Below are positions 9,268-18,298 of a DNA stretch of 64,000 bases, piece after piece. Within the stretch, counting starts at the first letter, position 1. The number at the start of each line of letters is the position of its first letter. The notes below the pieces were generated by a model that worked only from the letters and a program-made list of their open reading frames with translations, did no database searches and was not told where the DNA came from. The translations under genes and the position numbers were made by a program. The DNA lies in NCBI RefSeq assembly GCF_900106975.1, contig NZ_FNNU01000004.1, positions 372,001 through 436,000 on the forward strand, read 5' to 3'. The stretch comes from Pseudomonas kuykendallii. Its GTDB lineage: Bacteria > Pseudomonadota > Gammaproteobacteria > Pseudomonadales > Pseudomonadaceae.

Positions 9268-10064
9268 CCCTGCGCCTCACCCAGGCCGGCCTGCAGCATC
9301 GCGACGGCAGCCACGCCCTGCGTGGCGTGGACCTGAGCATCGAAGCCGGCGAACGGGTCGCCATCATCGGCCCGTCCGGTGCCGGCAAGTCGAGCCTGCT
9401 GAACCTGCTGGGCACCGCCAGGCCGCCCAGTTCGGGGCGGCTCGAGGTGCTCGGCCGGCAGCCCTGGCAACTGTCCGGACGCCAGCGGCAGAAGCTGCGC
9501 ACACACATCGGCCTGATCCATCAAGCGCCGCCGCTGCCACCGCGCCAGCGCGTGGTCACCGCGGTGCTGGCCGGCAAGCTCGGCCAGTGGGGCTTGGCCA
9601 AAAGCCTGCTCAACCTGCTCTATCCGCTGGACATTCCCGGCGCCCGCGGGCAACTGGCGAAGCTGGATCTGGCGGACAAACTGTTCGCCCAGTGCCAGCA
9701 ACTGTCCGGCGGCCAGCTACAGCGGGTCGGCATCGCCCGCGTGCTGTACCAGGCGCCGGAGTTGCTGCTGGCCGACGAGCCGGTGTCGGCGATGGACCCG
9801 GTGCTGGCCGACCACACGCTCTCGGTGCTCTGCCGACATGCCGGCGAGCATGGCGTGACGCTGGTCGCCAGCCTGCATACGGTGGAACTGGCGCTGGCGC
9901 ACTTCCCCCGGGTGATCGGCCTGCGCGAAGGCCGAATCGTCTTCGACCGCCCCGCCGCAGAGGTCGACCGAGGGTTGCTCGACGCCCTCTACGCCAACGA
10001 GCAGTTGCTCCCGCCGGCCCCGCCGCACATCGGGGCCACGGCCGTACAGATTCCCCGATGCTGA
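9264..10064 (+). CDS. Phosphonate/selenate-type ABC transporter ATP-binding protein (PhnC-like)
   Basis: The cytoplasmic ATPase of the importer, 266 residues. Walker A GPSGAGKS is at 36-43, the signature LSGGQLQR at 147-154, Walker B LLLADEP at 167-173 and the switch histidine at H205. The ATG overlaps the stop of the binding-protein gene (ATGA), as expected for stoichiometric coupling. It is most like PhnC; assignment to selenium rather than phosphorus oxyanions rests on the neighbourhood. Confidence 0.88.
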   Translation: MTLRLTQAGLQHRDGSHALRGVDLSIEAGERVAIIGPSGAGKSSLLNLLGTARPPSSGRLEVLGRQPWQLSGRQRQKLRTHIGLIHQAPPLPPRQRVVTAVLAGKLGQWGLAKSLLNLLYPLDIPGARGQLAKLDLADKLFAQCQQLSGGQLQRVGIARVLYQAPELLLADEPVSAMDPVLADHTLSVLCRHAGEHGVTLVASLHTVELALAHFPRVIGLREGRIVFDRPAAEVDRGLLDALYANEQLLPPAPPHIGATAVQIPRC

Positions 10065-10882
10065 AGACTGCCGAACGCGACCCGGCCGCCCTGCCGCGCC
10101 TGCTGATCGCGCTGCTGGCCATTGTCCTGCTGTGGCCGGGCGTGCGCCTGAGCGAACTGGACCTCGGGGTATTCCTGCAGTCCGGCAGCAGCGAGGTCGG
10201 CCGCTTCCTAGCCGGTTTCTGGCCGCCGGCGAGGGACGCCGAGTTTCTGCAGATCCTGCTCGACGCCACCCTGCAGACCCTGGCCATCGCCACCGCAGGG
10301 ATGACCCTGGCGCTGCTCATCGCGTTGCCCGCCAGCCTGATCGCCAGCCGCGCGCTGTCGCTGTCCGCCGCAGTGCGAGGCGGCCAGCCGCTGTGGTGGG
10401 CGCAGTTGCTGCGCTGGCCGGTGCGCGGCCTGCTGATCTTCCTGCGCAGCGTGCCGGAGATCGTCTGGGCGCTGCTGTTCGTGCGCGCCGTCGGCCTCGG
10501 CCCCACGGCCGGCGTTCTGGCCATCGCCATCACCTACAGCGGCATGCTCGGCAAGGTCTATGCGGAAATCTTCGAGTCGGTGGACCAGCGCCCGGCCCAC
10601 GCCCTGATGCAGGCTGGCAGCGGTCGGCTGGCGGCCTTCCTCTATGGCGTACTGCCGAATGCCGCGGCGGAAATGCTCTCCTACAGCGTCTACCGCTGGG
10701 AGTGCGCGATCCGCGCCTCGGTGGTGATGGGCTTCGTCGGCGCCGGCGGCCTCGGCCAGCAGATCGATCTCTCGCTGCGCATGTTCGCCGGCAGCGAAGT
10801 CGCCAGCATCCTGCTGACCTTCTTCGTCCTGGTGCTGCTGGCCGACCTGCTCAGCCGCCTGTTGCGCGGGAGGCTGGGATGA
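10058..10882 (+). CDS. ABC transporter permease (PhnE-like), first
   Basis: A 274-residue inner-membrane permease with about six hydrophobic segments. It has the BPD-type coupling region for the ATPase ([19 protein letters not shown] followed by [10 protein letters not shown]). The start is the ATG at 10058, which overlaps the end of the ATPase gene by seven bases; the frame upstream of it is only an overlap artefact. Together with the next gene it forms the membrane channel. Confidence 0.88.
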   Translation: MLKTAERDPAALPRLLIALLAIVLLWPGVRLSELDLGVFLQSGSSEVGRFLAGFWPPARDAEFLQILLDATLQTLAIATAGMTLALLIALPASLIASRALSLSAAVRGGQPLWWAQLLRWPVRGLLIFLRSVPEIVWALLFVRAVGLGPTAGVLAIAITYSGMLGKVYAEIFESVDQRPAHALMQAGSGRLAAFLYGVLPNAAAEMLSYSVYRWECAIRASVVMGFVGAGGLGQQIDLSLRMFAGSEVASILLTFFVLVLLADLLSRLLRGRLG

Positions 10883-11646
10883 AGCGTCTGCTGGACGCCG
10901 GCCTGCTGCTGGCATTGCTGGCGGCAGTGATTGCCGCGTTCGCCTACCTACGCATCGATCTCGGCGCCCTGACCGGCAGCGAGAACCTCGGCCACATGGG
11001 CGACTACGCCAGGCGCTTCCTCAGCCCGGACCTCAGCGCCGGGCACCTCGGGGCGATCGGCAAGGGCGCGTTGGAAACCCTGGCGATGTCGGCCGTGGGC
11101 ACGCTGCTCTCGGCCGTCTTCGGCCTGCTGCTCGCGCTGCCCGCTTCCGGGCGTTTCGGCTGGGCCGCGGCGAACCCGGCGCGGCTGCTGCTGAACGCAC
11201 TGCGGGCGATTCCGGAACTGGTCTGGGCGGCGCTGATGGTATTCGCCGCCGGCCTCGGGCCGAATGCCGGCACCCTCGCCCTCGCCCTGCACACCACCGG
11301 CGTACTCGGCCGGTTGTTCGCCGAAGCGCTGGAAAACACCCCGCAGGCGCCGGCCCAGGCGATCCGCCTGCAGGGCGGCGGCGCCGTGCTGGCGTTCGTC
11401 TACGGCACCTTGCCGATCCTCTGGCCGCAACTGCTCGCCTACAGCCTGTATCGCTGGGAAAACAACATCCGTATGGCCAGCGTGCTTGGCTTCGTCGGCG
11501 CCGGCGGCCTCGGGCAGATGCTCTACGTGCACCTGAGCCTGTTCCAGGAGGCCCAGGCCAGCAGCGTGATCATCGCCATGCTGGCGCTGGTGTTCGCCGT
11601 CGACGCCTTGAGCGGCTGGAGCCGTCAGCGCTGGGTCAAGGCCTGA
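10879..11646 (+). CDS. ABC transporter permease (PhnE-like), second
   Basis: A 255-residue permease, paralogous to the preceding one. It has the same C-terminal coupling motif (YSLYRWENNIRMASVLGF then GAGGLGQMLY) and starts at an ATGA overlap with it. Two separate PhnE subunits suggest a heterodimeric channel. Last gene of the four-gene importer operon; the next gene is convergent. Confidence 0.88.
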   Translation: MKRLLDAGLLLALLAAVIAAFAYLRIDLGALTGSENLGHMGDYARRFLSPDLSAGHLGAIGKGALETLAMSAVGTLLSAVFGLLLALPASGRFGWAAANPARLLLNALRAIPELVWAALMVFAAGLGPNAGTLALALHTTGVLGRLFAEALENTPQAPAQAIRLQGGGAVLAFVYGTLPILWPQLLAYSLYRWENNIRMASVLGFVGAGGLGQMLYVHLSLFQEAQASSVIIAMLALVFAVDALSGWSRQRWVKA

Positions 11647-11678
11647 GCGCGGGAGTGCTCGGGTTGGCGCGAATCCGC

Positions 11679-11891
11679 TCAGCGTTCTTCGCGCCGGGGC
11701 GCCAGCTCGTCGACCTGGAGGTCCAGCCCCCAGTCGCCGGAGGCATGCCAGTCCTCGCCGAAGAGCTCCGCCGGATGCTGGGTGCGGCTGGCGCCATTGC
11801 CGCAGTCCATCGCATCGGTCGCGCAGTAGCGGTCGCAGCCCCAGCAGATGCGCTCGGGATGCTTGGGGTTCAAGGGAAATTTCTTGGCCAT
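11679..11891 (-). CDS. DUF3079 domain protein
   Basis: A 70-residue protein beginning MAKKFPLNPKHPERICWGCD, with four cysteines in two pairs (CWGC...YC...DC) and a C-terminal WG-containing segment. This is the DUF3079 family of small, probably metal-binding proteins of unknown function. The ATG at 11891 is the conserved family start. It is convergent with the importer operon and I see no functional link to it. Confidence 0.85.
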   Translation of the reverse strand: MAKKFPLNPKHPERICWGCDRYCATDAMDCGNGASRTQHPAELFGEDWHASGDWGLDLQVDELAPRREER

Positions 11892-12310
11892 TGGCGTGGT
11901 GTCTTGTTCTGTCGATTTCACGTTCGCAGAGGATGCGCCAATGGCTTTTCCAGGAGCTTGACCATGCTCAAGACGTCGGCCGAAGCCGCGACATTTTGCC
12001 CGCAGTGCGACCGACTGGAACCCTTGCTGCGTCATTCTGTCTGAGCCTCGGCTCCCCCTCATCCGCCGCCCCGTCAGGCCTGCCGATCCGCGAGAACGAA
12101 GCGACGGCGCGCCTGTCCACCGCTTAGCTACCTCGCCTCCGGAACCGCCGAACGACGGGGCCTGTGCTACGCTTGAAGTCACTCACCGGCCCCATTGCAA
12201 TACAGGCCGGAGCGGCCAGAAACGGAGGTTGGGAAGCTGGATCGTTCATGACCAATGACCCGGACCGCAGACTGATCCGGCCCCCATTCAAGCGGCAGAG
12301 AAGCGCTGCA
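11892..12310. other. Intergenic region, divergent promoters expected
   Basis: About 420 bases between the DUF3079 gene (minus) and the GGDEF-EAL gene (plus). No gene, repeat or terminator that I can support. The frame of the downstream gene is open from 12164 and could start earlier (ATG at 12248). Confidence 0.4.
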
Positions 12311-14257
12311 ATGATAGGAAGAGTGAAGGGATTGTGGCTGACATTGATGTCTGTGCCCCGCGACAATCCTCGGCTGTTGAGGGCCCAGTACGTCGCCTTG
12401 TCCCGCCAGTTGCCGATGATGTATTTCATCCTTCTGGTGAATACCTGGGCGCTCGCCGTTACCCATCTCGATACGGCGCCCGGCTGGCTGACCCTCGCAA
12501 TGCCGGCGTTGCTCACGATCATCAGTTTCTGGCGTGCGCAGATCTGGTGGCGCAACCGGAACGACCCGGTTTCCGAGGCCGACATTCTCGCCACGCTGAC
12601 GCGCACCAATCAGTTGGCGCCGTTCATCGCCGCCGGATTCACCGCCTGGTCCCTGGCCCTCTATCCCTATGGCGATGCCTACGCCCAGGCGCATGTGGCG
12701 TTTTTCATGGGCATCACGGTGATCGTCTGCATCTTTTGCCTGATGCACCTGCGCTCGGCGGCGCTGATCACCACGCTGGTGGTCGACGTGGCGTTCGTGG
12801 TGTTTTTCGCCTCCACTCATAACCCGACGTTCATCGCGACGTCCATCAACATCCTGCTGGTATCGTCGGCGATGCTCATCGTCCTGCAGAACAACTACCG
12901 CGATTTCACCAGCCTGGTGAACGCACAGGCGAAAACCGAGCAGTTGAGCAACGAGAACCTTCGCCTGGCCAATCTGGACAGCCTCACCGGCCTGCCGAAC
13001 CGGCGCCAATTCTTCACCACCCTCGACAACGCGACGTCCGAGGCCTTGAAAAGTCGCAAACGCCTGGCAGTGGGCATTCTCGATCTGGATGGCTTCAAGC
13101 CGGTCAACGACCTGTACGGCCACAGCGTCGGGGACAAGGTGCTGACGCTGGTCGCCGAACGCCTGCTGGAACTGTCCAGCCCGACCGTGCACGTGGCGCG
13201 GCTGGGCGGCGACGAGTTCGCGCTGGTGATGAAGGACGACCTCAGCGACGAATCGCTGCAGGCCCTCGGCCGCAAGGCCTGCGGCCTGCTGCGCACCGAG
13301 TTCATGCTCGCCGACGTGCCCATCCACATCGGAGCGACCCTGGGCATCGCCACGTTTCCCGGCTCGGCCTCCGACACCACGCAGCTCTATGAGTACGCCG
13401 ATTACGCGCTGTACCAGGGCAAGCGCAGCAATCCGGGTACCGTCTGCCTGTTCTCCGCCAGCCACCACGAACAACTGCATCGCGACGCCATGACCGAGCA
13501 GGCGTTGCGTCGCGCCGACATGGAGGATGAGTTCTACGTCCTGTTCCAGCCGATCCTCAACAGCCACAGCCATGAGACCGTGGCATTCGAGGCGCTGGCC
13601 CGATGGAACAGCCCCGAGCTGGGTCAGGTCGCGCCCGGCGTGTTCATACCCGTGGCCGAACACACGGGCCTGATCAGCCGGCTGACGCCTCCGCTGCTCG
13701 GCAAGGCGCTCCGCGAAGCCCACGCCTGGCCGGAGGGCATACGCCTTTCCTTCAATCTCTCCGCGATCGACTGTGGGTCACATGAAAGCGTCCAGCAGAT
13801 CATCGCACTGATCCGGGACAGCGGATTCGACCCCGCCCGCCTGGACCTGGAGATCACCGAAACCGCCATCGTCCAGGACATGGCGCAGATGCAGCGCGCG
13901 ATCATCCAGTTTCGCCAACTGGGCTGCGGCATCTCGCTGGACGACTTCGGCACCGGCTATTCCAGCCTCAGCCAGCTGCACGCGCTGTCCCTCACCAAGC
14001 TGAAGATCGACCGCAGCTTCGTCGCCGGCATCCAGCACAATCCGGCGACCTTCAAGATCGTCAAATCGCTGGTGGGCCTGACCCACGACATGGATATGGA
14101 GTGCGTCATCGAAGGCGTCGAAACCCGTGAGGAGCTGGCCGCCCTCACCAGCCTGGGATGCACCCAGGTGCAGGGCTACCTGTTCAGCCGCCCCATCCCC
14201 GCAGCCGAGACGCTGGCCTGGCTGGGACAGGCCCGTGTGGAACGGCTATCGAGCTAG
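12311..14257 (+). CDS. Membrane diguanylate cyclase/phosphodiesterase (GGDEF-EAL)
   Basis: A dual-domain c-di-GMP enzyme. The N-terminus carries about five or six membrane helices (a MASE-like sensor, from PMMYFILLVNTWAL onward), a short coiled linker (QLSNENLRLANLDSLTGLPNRR), then a GGDEF domain with intact LGGDEFALV. The EAL domain follows with FEALARW, LEITETA, DDFGTGYSSL and KIDRSFV, so both halves look catalytically competent. The start is uncertain: 12311 has a weak AGAGAAG site, and 12248 or 12164 are in frame. The last GGDEF/EAL residues end just before tRNA-Gly on the other strand. Confidence 0.9.
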   Translation: MIGRVKGLWLTLMSVPRDNPRLLRAQYVALSRQLPMMYFILLVNTWALAVTHLDTAPGWLTLAMPALLTIISFWRAQIWWRNRNDPVSEADILATLTRTNQLAPFIAAGFTAWSLALYPYGDAYAQAHVAFFMGITVIVCIFCLMHLRSAALITTLVVDVAFVVFFASTHNPTFIATSINILLVSSAMLIVLQNNYRDFTSLVNAQAKTEQLSNENLRLANLDSLTGLPNRRQFFTTLDNATSEALKSRKRLAVGILDLDGFKPVNDLYGHSVGDKVLTLVAERLLELSSPTVHVARLGGDEFALVMKDDLSDESLQALGRKACGLLRTEFMLADVPIHIGATLGIATFPGSASDTTQLYEYADYALYQGKRSNPGTVCLFSASHHEQLHRDAMTEQALRRADMEDEFYVLFQPILNSHSHETVAFEALARWNSPELGQVAPGVFIPVAEHTGLISRLTPPLLGKALREAHAWPEGIRLSFNLSAIDCGSHESVQQIIALIRDSGFDPARLDLEITETAIVQDMAQMQRAIIQFRQLGCGISLDDFGTGYSSLSQLHALSLTKLKIDRSFVAGIQHNPATFKIVKSLVGLTHDMDMECVIEGVETREELAALTSLGCTQVQGYLFSRPIPAAETLAWLGQARVERLSS

Positions 14258-14332
14258 GCCCACGAATCCCCGCAAGCAATCGCCAGAGCCTTCCCGCCCC
14301 GCAACCCACCAAAAGCCAGCCTCCAGAAACGA

Positions 14333-14352
14333 CAAAGCCCCGAAAACGGGGC
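14333..14352 (-). terminator. Terminator of tRNA-Gly
   Basis: Read on the minus strand, a perfect 6-bp stem GCCCCG/CGGGGC with a TTTT loop is followed by TTTGTCGTTT. It lies 16 bases beyond the encoded CCA of the tRNA. Confidence 0.75.
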
Positions 14353-14367
14353 CTGGCAAAGCGATTC

Positions 14368-14441
14368 TGGAGCGGGCGAAGGGAATCGAACCCTCGTCAT
14401 GAGCTTGGGAAGCTCAGGTAATGCCATTATACGACGCCCGC
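14368..14441 (-). tRNA. tRNA-Gly (anticodon CCC)
   Basis: Read on the minus strand, the gene starts GCGGGCGTCGTATAATGGC and ends GCCCGCTCCA with the CCA encoded. The anticodon stem TGAGC/GCTCA encloses the loop TTCCCAA, giving anticodon CCC. The T arm carries GGTTCGATTCC. All four arms pair. A dedicated terminator follows. Confidence 0.93.
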
Positions 14442-14711
14442 TGAGGGCGCTCTTTTTACCAGAAAGTGTTTGGGAATTGAAGCGCGTTCGGAAGTTGGAC
14501 AGCCAAAGGCCGCGGCTGGCCGTGGGGCGCGTCGTCAGTCTCGTGGAGGTTCGCTGCCGGCAACGGCAGCGCCTGCGAACCTTCATAAACCGTTGATCTT
14601 CCGTGAAATAGCCGCGCATCCAGGGCAGACGCCGGCATTTTCGCGTGATTCGCATGAAACCCGCTTCGACGAAAAACCTGCAGGAGTCACTTGCAGAGTG
14701 AAATTCACCCA

Positions 14712-14736
14712 TTTAGATTATGACTGTAATTCTAAA
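14712..14736. promoter_or_regulatory. Probable operator of the HxlR-efflux operon
   Basis: A dyad TTTAGA-N13-TCTAAA lies in an AT-rich patch ending 18 bases before the ATG of the HxlR gene. Position and symmetry suit autoregulation by the HxlR dimer; this is inferred. Confidence 0.5.
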
Positions 14737-14754
14737 GCCCTAGGATCGTTCGCG

Positions 14755-15291
14755 ATGAAGAAAACCCGCTTCCAGAGCACGCAATGTCCCGTCGCGAGGA
14801 GCCTCGATCATGTCGGTGAGTGGTGGAGCATCCTCATCCTGCGCGATGCCTTCTACGGGCTGAGCCGCTTCGACGATTTCCGCAAAAGCCTCGGCATCGC
14901 ACCGAACATGCTCACCCGGCGGCTCAACGGGCTGGTCGAGAGCGGGTTGCTGGAGCGCCGCATCTACAGTGAAAAACCGCTGCGCCACGATTACCTGCTG
15001 ACCGACCGTGGCCGTGACTTCCGGCCGGTGCTGCTGACGCTGATGGACTGGGGCAACAGGCATTTCGCCAAGGGCGGCGCCAGCGTGTTGCTTGCCGACA
15101 AGGCCAGCGAGCAGCCCGTGCGATTGCAGCTGATCGACGCCCATAGCGGCGCGCCCATCAGCCGTGAGCGGCACGTGGTGCGCCCAGGCCCGGCGGCGGA
15201 CGAAGCCCTGCATCGGCGGCTGGACAGCGGCCGGCGGCGGCGCGCCGAACGTGATGCCCAACTGCCCGCCACCTCGGTGACCCTGCCATGA
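14755..15291 (+). CDS. HxlR family transcriptional regulator
   Basis: A 178-residue regulator with the winged-helix HxlR core at residues 10-105. The family cysteine is present (QCPVARSLDHVGEWWSILIL) and so is the recognition helix region (FRKSLGIAPNMLTRRLNGLV). The ATG at 14755 has AGGA upstream; longer in-frame extensions run into the tRNA region and are not credible. It is the first gene of an operon with the two efflux genes, which it overlaps by ATGA, so it most likely controls them. HxlR proteins often respond to reactive electrophiles or aromatic compounds. Confidence 0.88.
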   Translation: MKKTRFQSTQCPVARSLDHVGEWWSILILRDAFYGLSRFDDFRKSLGIAPNMLTRRLNGLVESGLLERRIYSEKPLRHDYLLTDRGRDFRPVLLTLMDWGNRHFAKGGASVLLADKASEQPVRLQLIDAHSGAPISRERHVVRPGPAADEALHRRLDSGRRRRAERDAQLPATSVTLP

Positions 15292-16418
15292 CTTCACTGA
15301 GCGGCATCGAGCCCGCCACCCAGGCCACCACGCTGAAACCTGCGCGCGGCAAGCCGTTCAAGCGCGTCGTCGCGCTACTGCTGCTGATCGCCCTGTTGGT
15401 CGCCGCGGCGCTCTATGCGCTGCACTGGTGGCAGGTCGGTCGTTTCATCGAGCACACCGACGATGCCTACATCGGTGGCGACGTGACGGTGATCGGGCCG
15501 AAGGTTGCCGGCTACATCACGCAACTGGCGGTGACCGACAACCAGCCGGTGCGCGCCGGCGACCTGCTGGTGAAGATCGATGATCGCGATTACCGCGCTC
15601 GCCTCGACCGCGCCGAGGGTGCGGTGGCGGCCGAGCAGGCGCTGCTGGCCAACCTGGATGCCACCTTGAATCTGCAGCAGGCGCTGATCACCCAGGCCCG
15701 TGCGGATATCGAATCCGCCAGCGCCGAGCAGAACCGCGCGCGCAACGACAACCGGCGCTACGTTTCGCTGGTCAGCAAGAACGCCGTTTCGGTGGAGAAC
15801 GCGCAGCGCGTGGAAGCCACCTACAAGACCGCCCAGGCGAACCAGGCCAAGGCACAGGCCGGGCTGCTCGCCGCCCAGCGCCAGCTGGATGTGATCGCCA
15901 CGCAGAAGCAACAGGCCCGCGCCGCGCTGATGCAGGCGAACGCGGAACGCGAGATGGCGCAGCTGGACCTGAGCTACACCGAACTGCGCGCGCCGGTGGA
16001 CGGGGTGATCGGCAACCGCCGTGCGCGGGTCGGCGCCTATGCCGCTGCCGGTACGCAACTGCTGGTGGTGGTGCCGGCGAGCGGGCTCTGGGTGGATGCC
16101 AATTTCAAGGAAGACCAGCTTGCCGAGATGCGCCCCGGCCAACCGGTGAGCGTGCGTGCCGACGTACTACCCGGCCGCGAGTTCCACGGCCACCTGGACA
16201 GCCTGGCGCCGGCGACCGGCGCGCAGTTCAGCGTGCTGCCTCCGGAGAACGCCACCGGCAACTTCACCAAGATCGTCCAGCGCGTCCCGGTGCGGGTGAT
16301 CCTCGATCCGGCCGACGGCCTGCTCGGCCAGTTGCGGCCAGGGCTTTCGGTGACCGCCTCGGTGGACACCAGGGCGCAGGCCGAAGCCGCCTCCGCGCCG
16401 CTGGCCAGCGTGCCGTGA
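15288..16418 (+). CDS. HlyD/EmrA-type membrane fusion protein
   Basis: A 376-residue periplasmic adaptor of a multidrug pump. It has an N-terminal membrane anchor (residues 24-47), the biotinyl-lipoyl segment IGGDVTVIGPKVAGYI, a long alpha-helical hairpin (about 90-210, rich in Ala/Gln) and the second lipoyl half (TELRAPVDGVIGNR). It links the inner-membrane transporter encoded next to an outer-membrane channel that is not encoded here. Overlaps both neighbours by four bases (ATGA, GTGA). Confidence 0.92.
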   Translation: MTSLSGIEPATQATTLKPARGKPFKRVVALLLLIALLVAAALYALHWWQVGRFIEHTDDAYIGGDVTVIGPKVAGYITQLAVTDNQPVRAGDLLVKIDDRDYRARLDRAEGAVAAEQALLANLDATLNLQQALITQARADIESASAEQNRARNDNRRYVSLVSKNAVSVENAQRVEATYKTAQANQAKAQAGLLAAQRQLDVIATQKQQARAALMQANAEREMAQLDLSYTELRAPVDGVIGNRRARVGAYAAAGTQLLVVVPASGLWVDANFKEDQLAEMRPGQPVSVRADVLPGREFHGHLDSLAPATGAQFSVLPPENATGNFTKIVQRVPVRVILDPADGLLGQLRPGLSVTASVDTRAQAEAASAPLASVP

Positions 16419-18001
16419 GCGCTGCCGCCGGCGCCCCGGCATTCGATGCCGCCAGCATGCCCACCGCCCAGAAGGTATTCGCCTTCGCCGCCATGTGTGT
16501 GGGCATGTTCATCGCGCTGCTGGATATCCAGATCGTCTCCGCCTCGTTGCGCGACATCGGCGGCGGGCTCTCCGCCGGCGCCGACGAGACCGCCTGGGTA
16601 CAGACCAGCTACCTGATCGCCGAGATCGTGGTGATCCCGCTGTCCGGCTGGCTGTCGCGGGTGTTCTCCACGCGCTGGCTGTTCTGTGCCTCGGCGATCG
16701 GCTTCACCCTGACCAGCCTGCTCTGTGGCCTGGCCTGGAACATCCAGAGCATGATCGCCTTCCGCGCGCTGCAGGGTTTCCTCGGCGGCTCGATGATCCC
16801 GATGGTGTTCACCTCGGCGTTCATCTTCTTCAGCGGCAAGCAGAAGGTCATCGCCGCCTCCACCATCGGTGCCATCGCGTCGCTGGCGCCGACCCTGGGG
16901 CCGGTGATCGGCGGCTGGATCACCGAGGTTTCGTCCTGGCACTGGCTGTTCTACATCAATCTGGTGCCGGGCATCTTCGTCGCCGTCGCGGTGCCGATGC
17001 TGGTGCGCATCGACAAGCCGGACCTGTCGCTGCTCAGGGGCGCCGATTACGCCAGCATGGCGTTCATGGCGATCTTCCTCGGCTGCCTGGAATACACCCT
17101 GGAAGAAGGCCCACGCTGGAACTGGTTCAGCGACAGCACCATCGTCGCCACCGCGTGGATTTCCGCCATCGCCGCACTGGCCTTCGTCAGCCGCAGCCTG
17201 ATCGTCTCCAACCCGATCGTCGACCTGCGCGCACTGAAGGAGCGCAACTTCGCCCTCGGCTGTTTCTTTTCCTTCGTCACCGGCATCGGCCTCTTCGCCA
17301 CCATCTACCTGACACCGCTGTTCCTCGGTCGAGTGCGCGGCTACAGCGCGCTGGACATCGGCCTCGCGGTGTTTTCCACCGGCGTGTTCCAGGTGATGTC
17401 GATCCCGCTCTACGCATTCCTCGCCAACCGCATCGATCTGCGCTGGATACTGATGGCCGGCCTGGCGCTGTTCGCCGTATCGATGTGGGATTTCTCGCCG
17501 CTCACCCATGACTGGGGCGCCCGGGAACTGCTGCTGCCGCAGGCCCTGCGCGGCATGGCCCAGCAACTGGCGGTGCCGCCGGCGGTCACCCTGACCCTCG
17601 GCGCGCTGGCTCCGGCGCGCCTCAAGCACGCCTCCGGCTTGTTCAACCTGATGCGCAACCTCGGCGGCGCGATTGGCATCGCCGCCTGCGCCACCCTGCT
17701 AAACGACCGCACCAACCTGCACTTCACCCGCCTGGCCGAACACCTCAACAGCAGCAACGAGGCGCTGAACCGCTGGCTCGACCAGGTCGGCGGCACCTTC
17801 GCCAGCCTTGGCCAGAGCGGCATCGAAGGCAGCACCGCCGCCTTGCGCCAGCTCTGGCTGCTGACCTACCGCGAGGCGCAGACGCAGACCTTTTCGGATG
17901 CCTTCCTGACCATCATGTGCTGCTTCATCGTCGCCACCGCGCTGGTGCCGCTGATGCACAAGATCGTGCCACCGGCCGCGCCGCCGGCGGATGCGCACTG
18001 A
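16415..18001 (+). CDS. DHA2 (EmrB/QacA) family MFS multidrug transporter
   Basis: A 528-residue inner-membrane drug:proton antiporter with 14 predicted helices. Family signatures are LDIQIVSASLRDIGG in helix 1, ADETAWVQTSYLIAE, and the helix 5 antiporter segment ASLAPTLGPVIGGWI. It starts with GTG overlapping the stop of the adaptor gene. With EmrA-like adaptor and HxlR regulator it forms a three-gene efflux operon; substrate unknown. Confidence 0.92.
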   Translation: MSAAAGAPAFDAASMPTAQKVFAFAAMCVGMFIALLDIQIVSASLRDIGGGLSAGADETAWVQTSYLIAEIVVIPLSGWLSRVFSTRWLFCASAIGFTLTSLLCGLAWNIQSMIAFRALQGFLGGSMIPMVFTSAFIFFSGKQKVIAASTIGAIASLAPTLGPVIGGWITEVSSWHWLFYINLVPGIFVAVAVPMLVRIDKPDLSLLRGADYASMAFMAIFLGCLEYTLEEGPRWNWFSDSTIVATAWISAIAALAFVSRSLIVSNPIVDLRALKERNFALGCFFSFVTGIGLFATIYLTPLFLGRVRGYSALDIGLAVFSTGVFQVMSIPLYAFLANRIDLRWILMAGLALFAVSMWDFSPLTHDWGARELLLPQALRGMAQQLAVPPAVTLTLGALAPARLKHASGLFNLMRNLGGAIGIAACATLLNDRTNLHFTRLAEHLNSSNEALNRWLDQVGGTFASLGQSGIEGSTAALRQLWLLTYREAQTQTFSDAFLTIMCCFIVATALVPLMHKIVPPAAPPADAH

Positions 18002-18025
18002 GCAGGAGCGCTGGCGCGCCGCCAC

Positions 18026-18262
18026 TCAGCCACGCGGCTGGTCGTCCCAGAACGGGCGGTTGAATTCCTGCTCGACGTCCACCCGGGTCAGGCCGATGTC
18101 CTTGAGCGTCGCGTCGCTGAGGCTCGCCAGGTGACGGCGCTGCGCCGCCAGGCGCTGCCAGCGCGCCAGCAGGGCAAGCAGCCGGCGCCAGTACGGGGGG
18201 CGCGATGCCGGGGATAGCTGCCCGCGCATCACCAGCGCATAGCCCTTCTGTTGTTTTTTCAT
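18026..18262 (-). CDS. DUF1127 domain protein
   Basis: A 78-residue basic protein. The DUF1127 signature is clear in the C-terminal half: W-x-R...LASLSDATLKDIGLTR. These small Arg-rich proteins are linked in other bacteria to RNA turnover and metabolic adaptation, but the role here is unknown. It lies 36 bases downstream of the GST gene on the same strand, so the two may share a transcript. Confidence 0.87.
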   Translation of the reverse strand: MKKQQKGYALVMRGQLSPASRPPYWRRLLALLARWQRLAAQRRHLASLSDATLKDIGLTRVDVEQEFNRPFWDDQPRG

Positions 18263-18298
18263 CGCAACCTCCTTCCGCGCAGGCGGGGTTTCGGGCGG

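Noticed and set aside
8416..11646. Importer as a phosphonate (phn) or phosphite (ptx) system
   Set aside because: No C-P lyase, phosphonatase or phosphite dehydrogenase gene is near, while selD and mnmH are directly divergent. The family cannot be fixed by sequence alone.
14368..14441. tRNA-Gly as an attachment site of an integrated element
   Set aside because: No integrase, no repeated 3' end of the tRNA and no composition change were found on either side.
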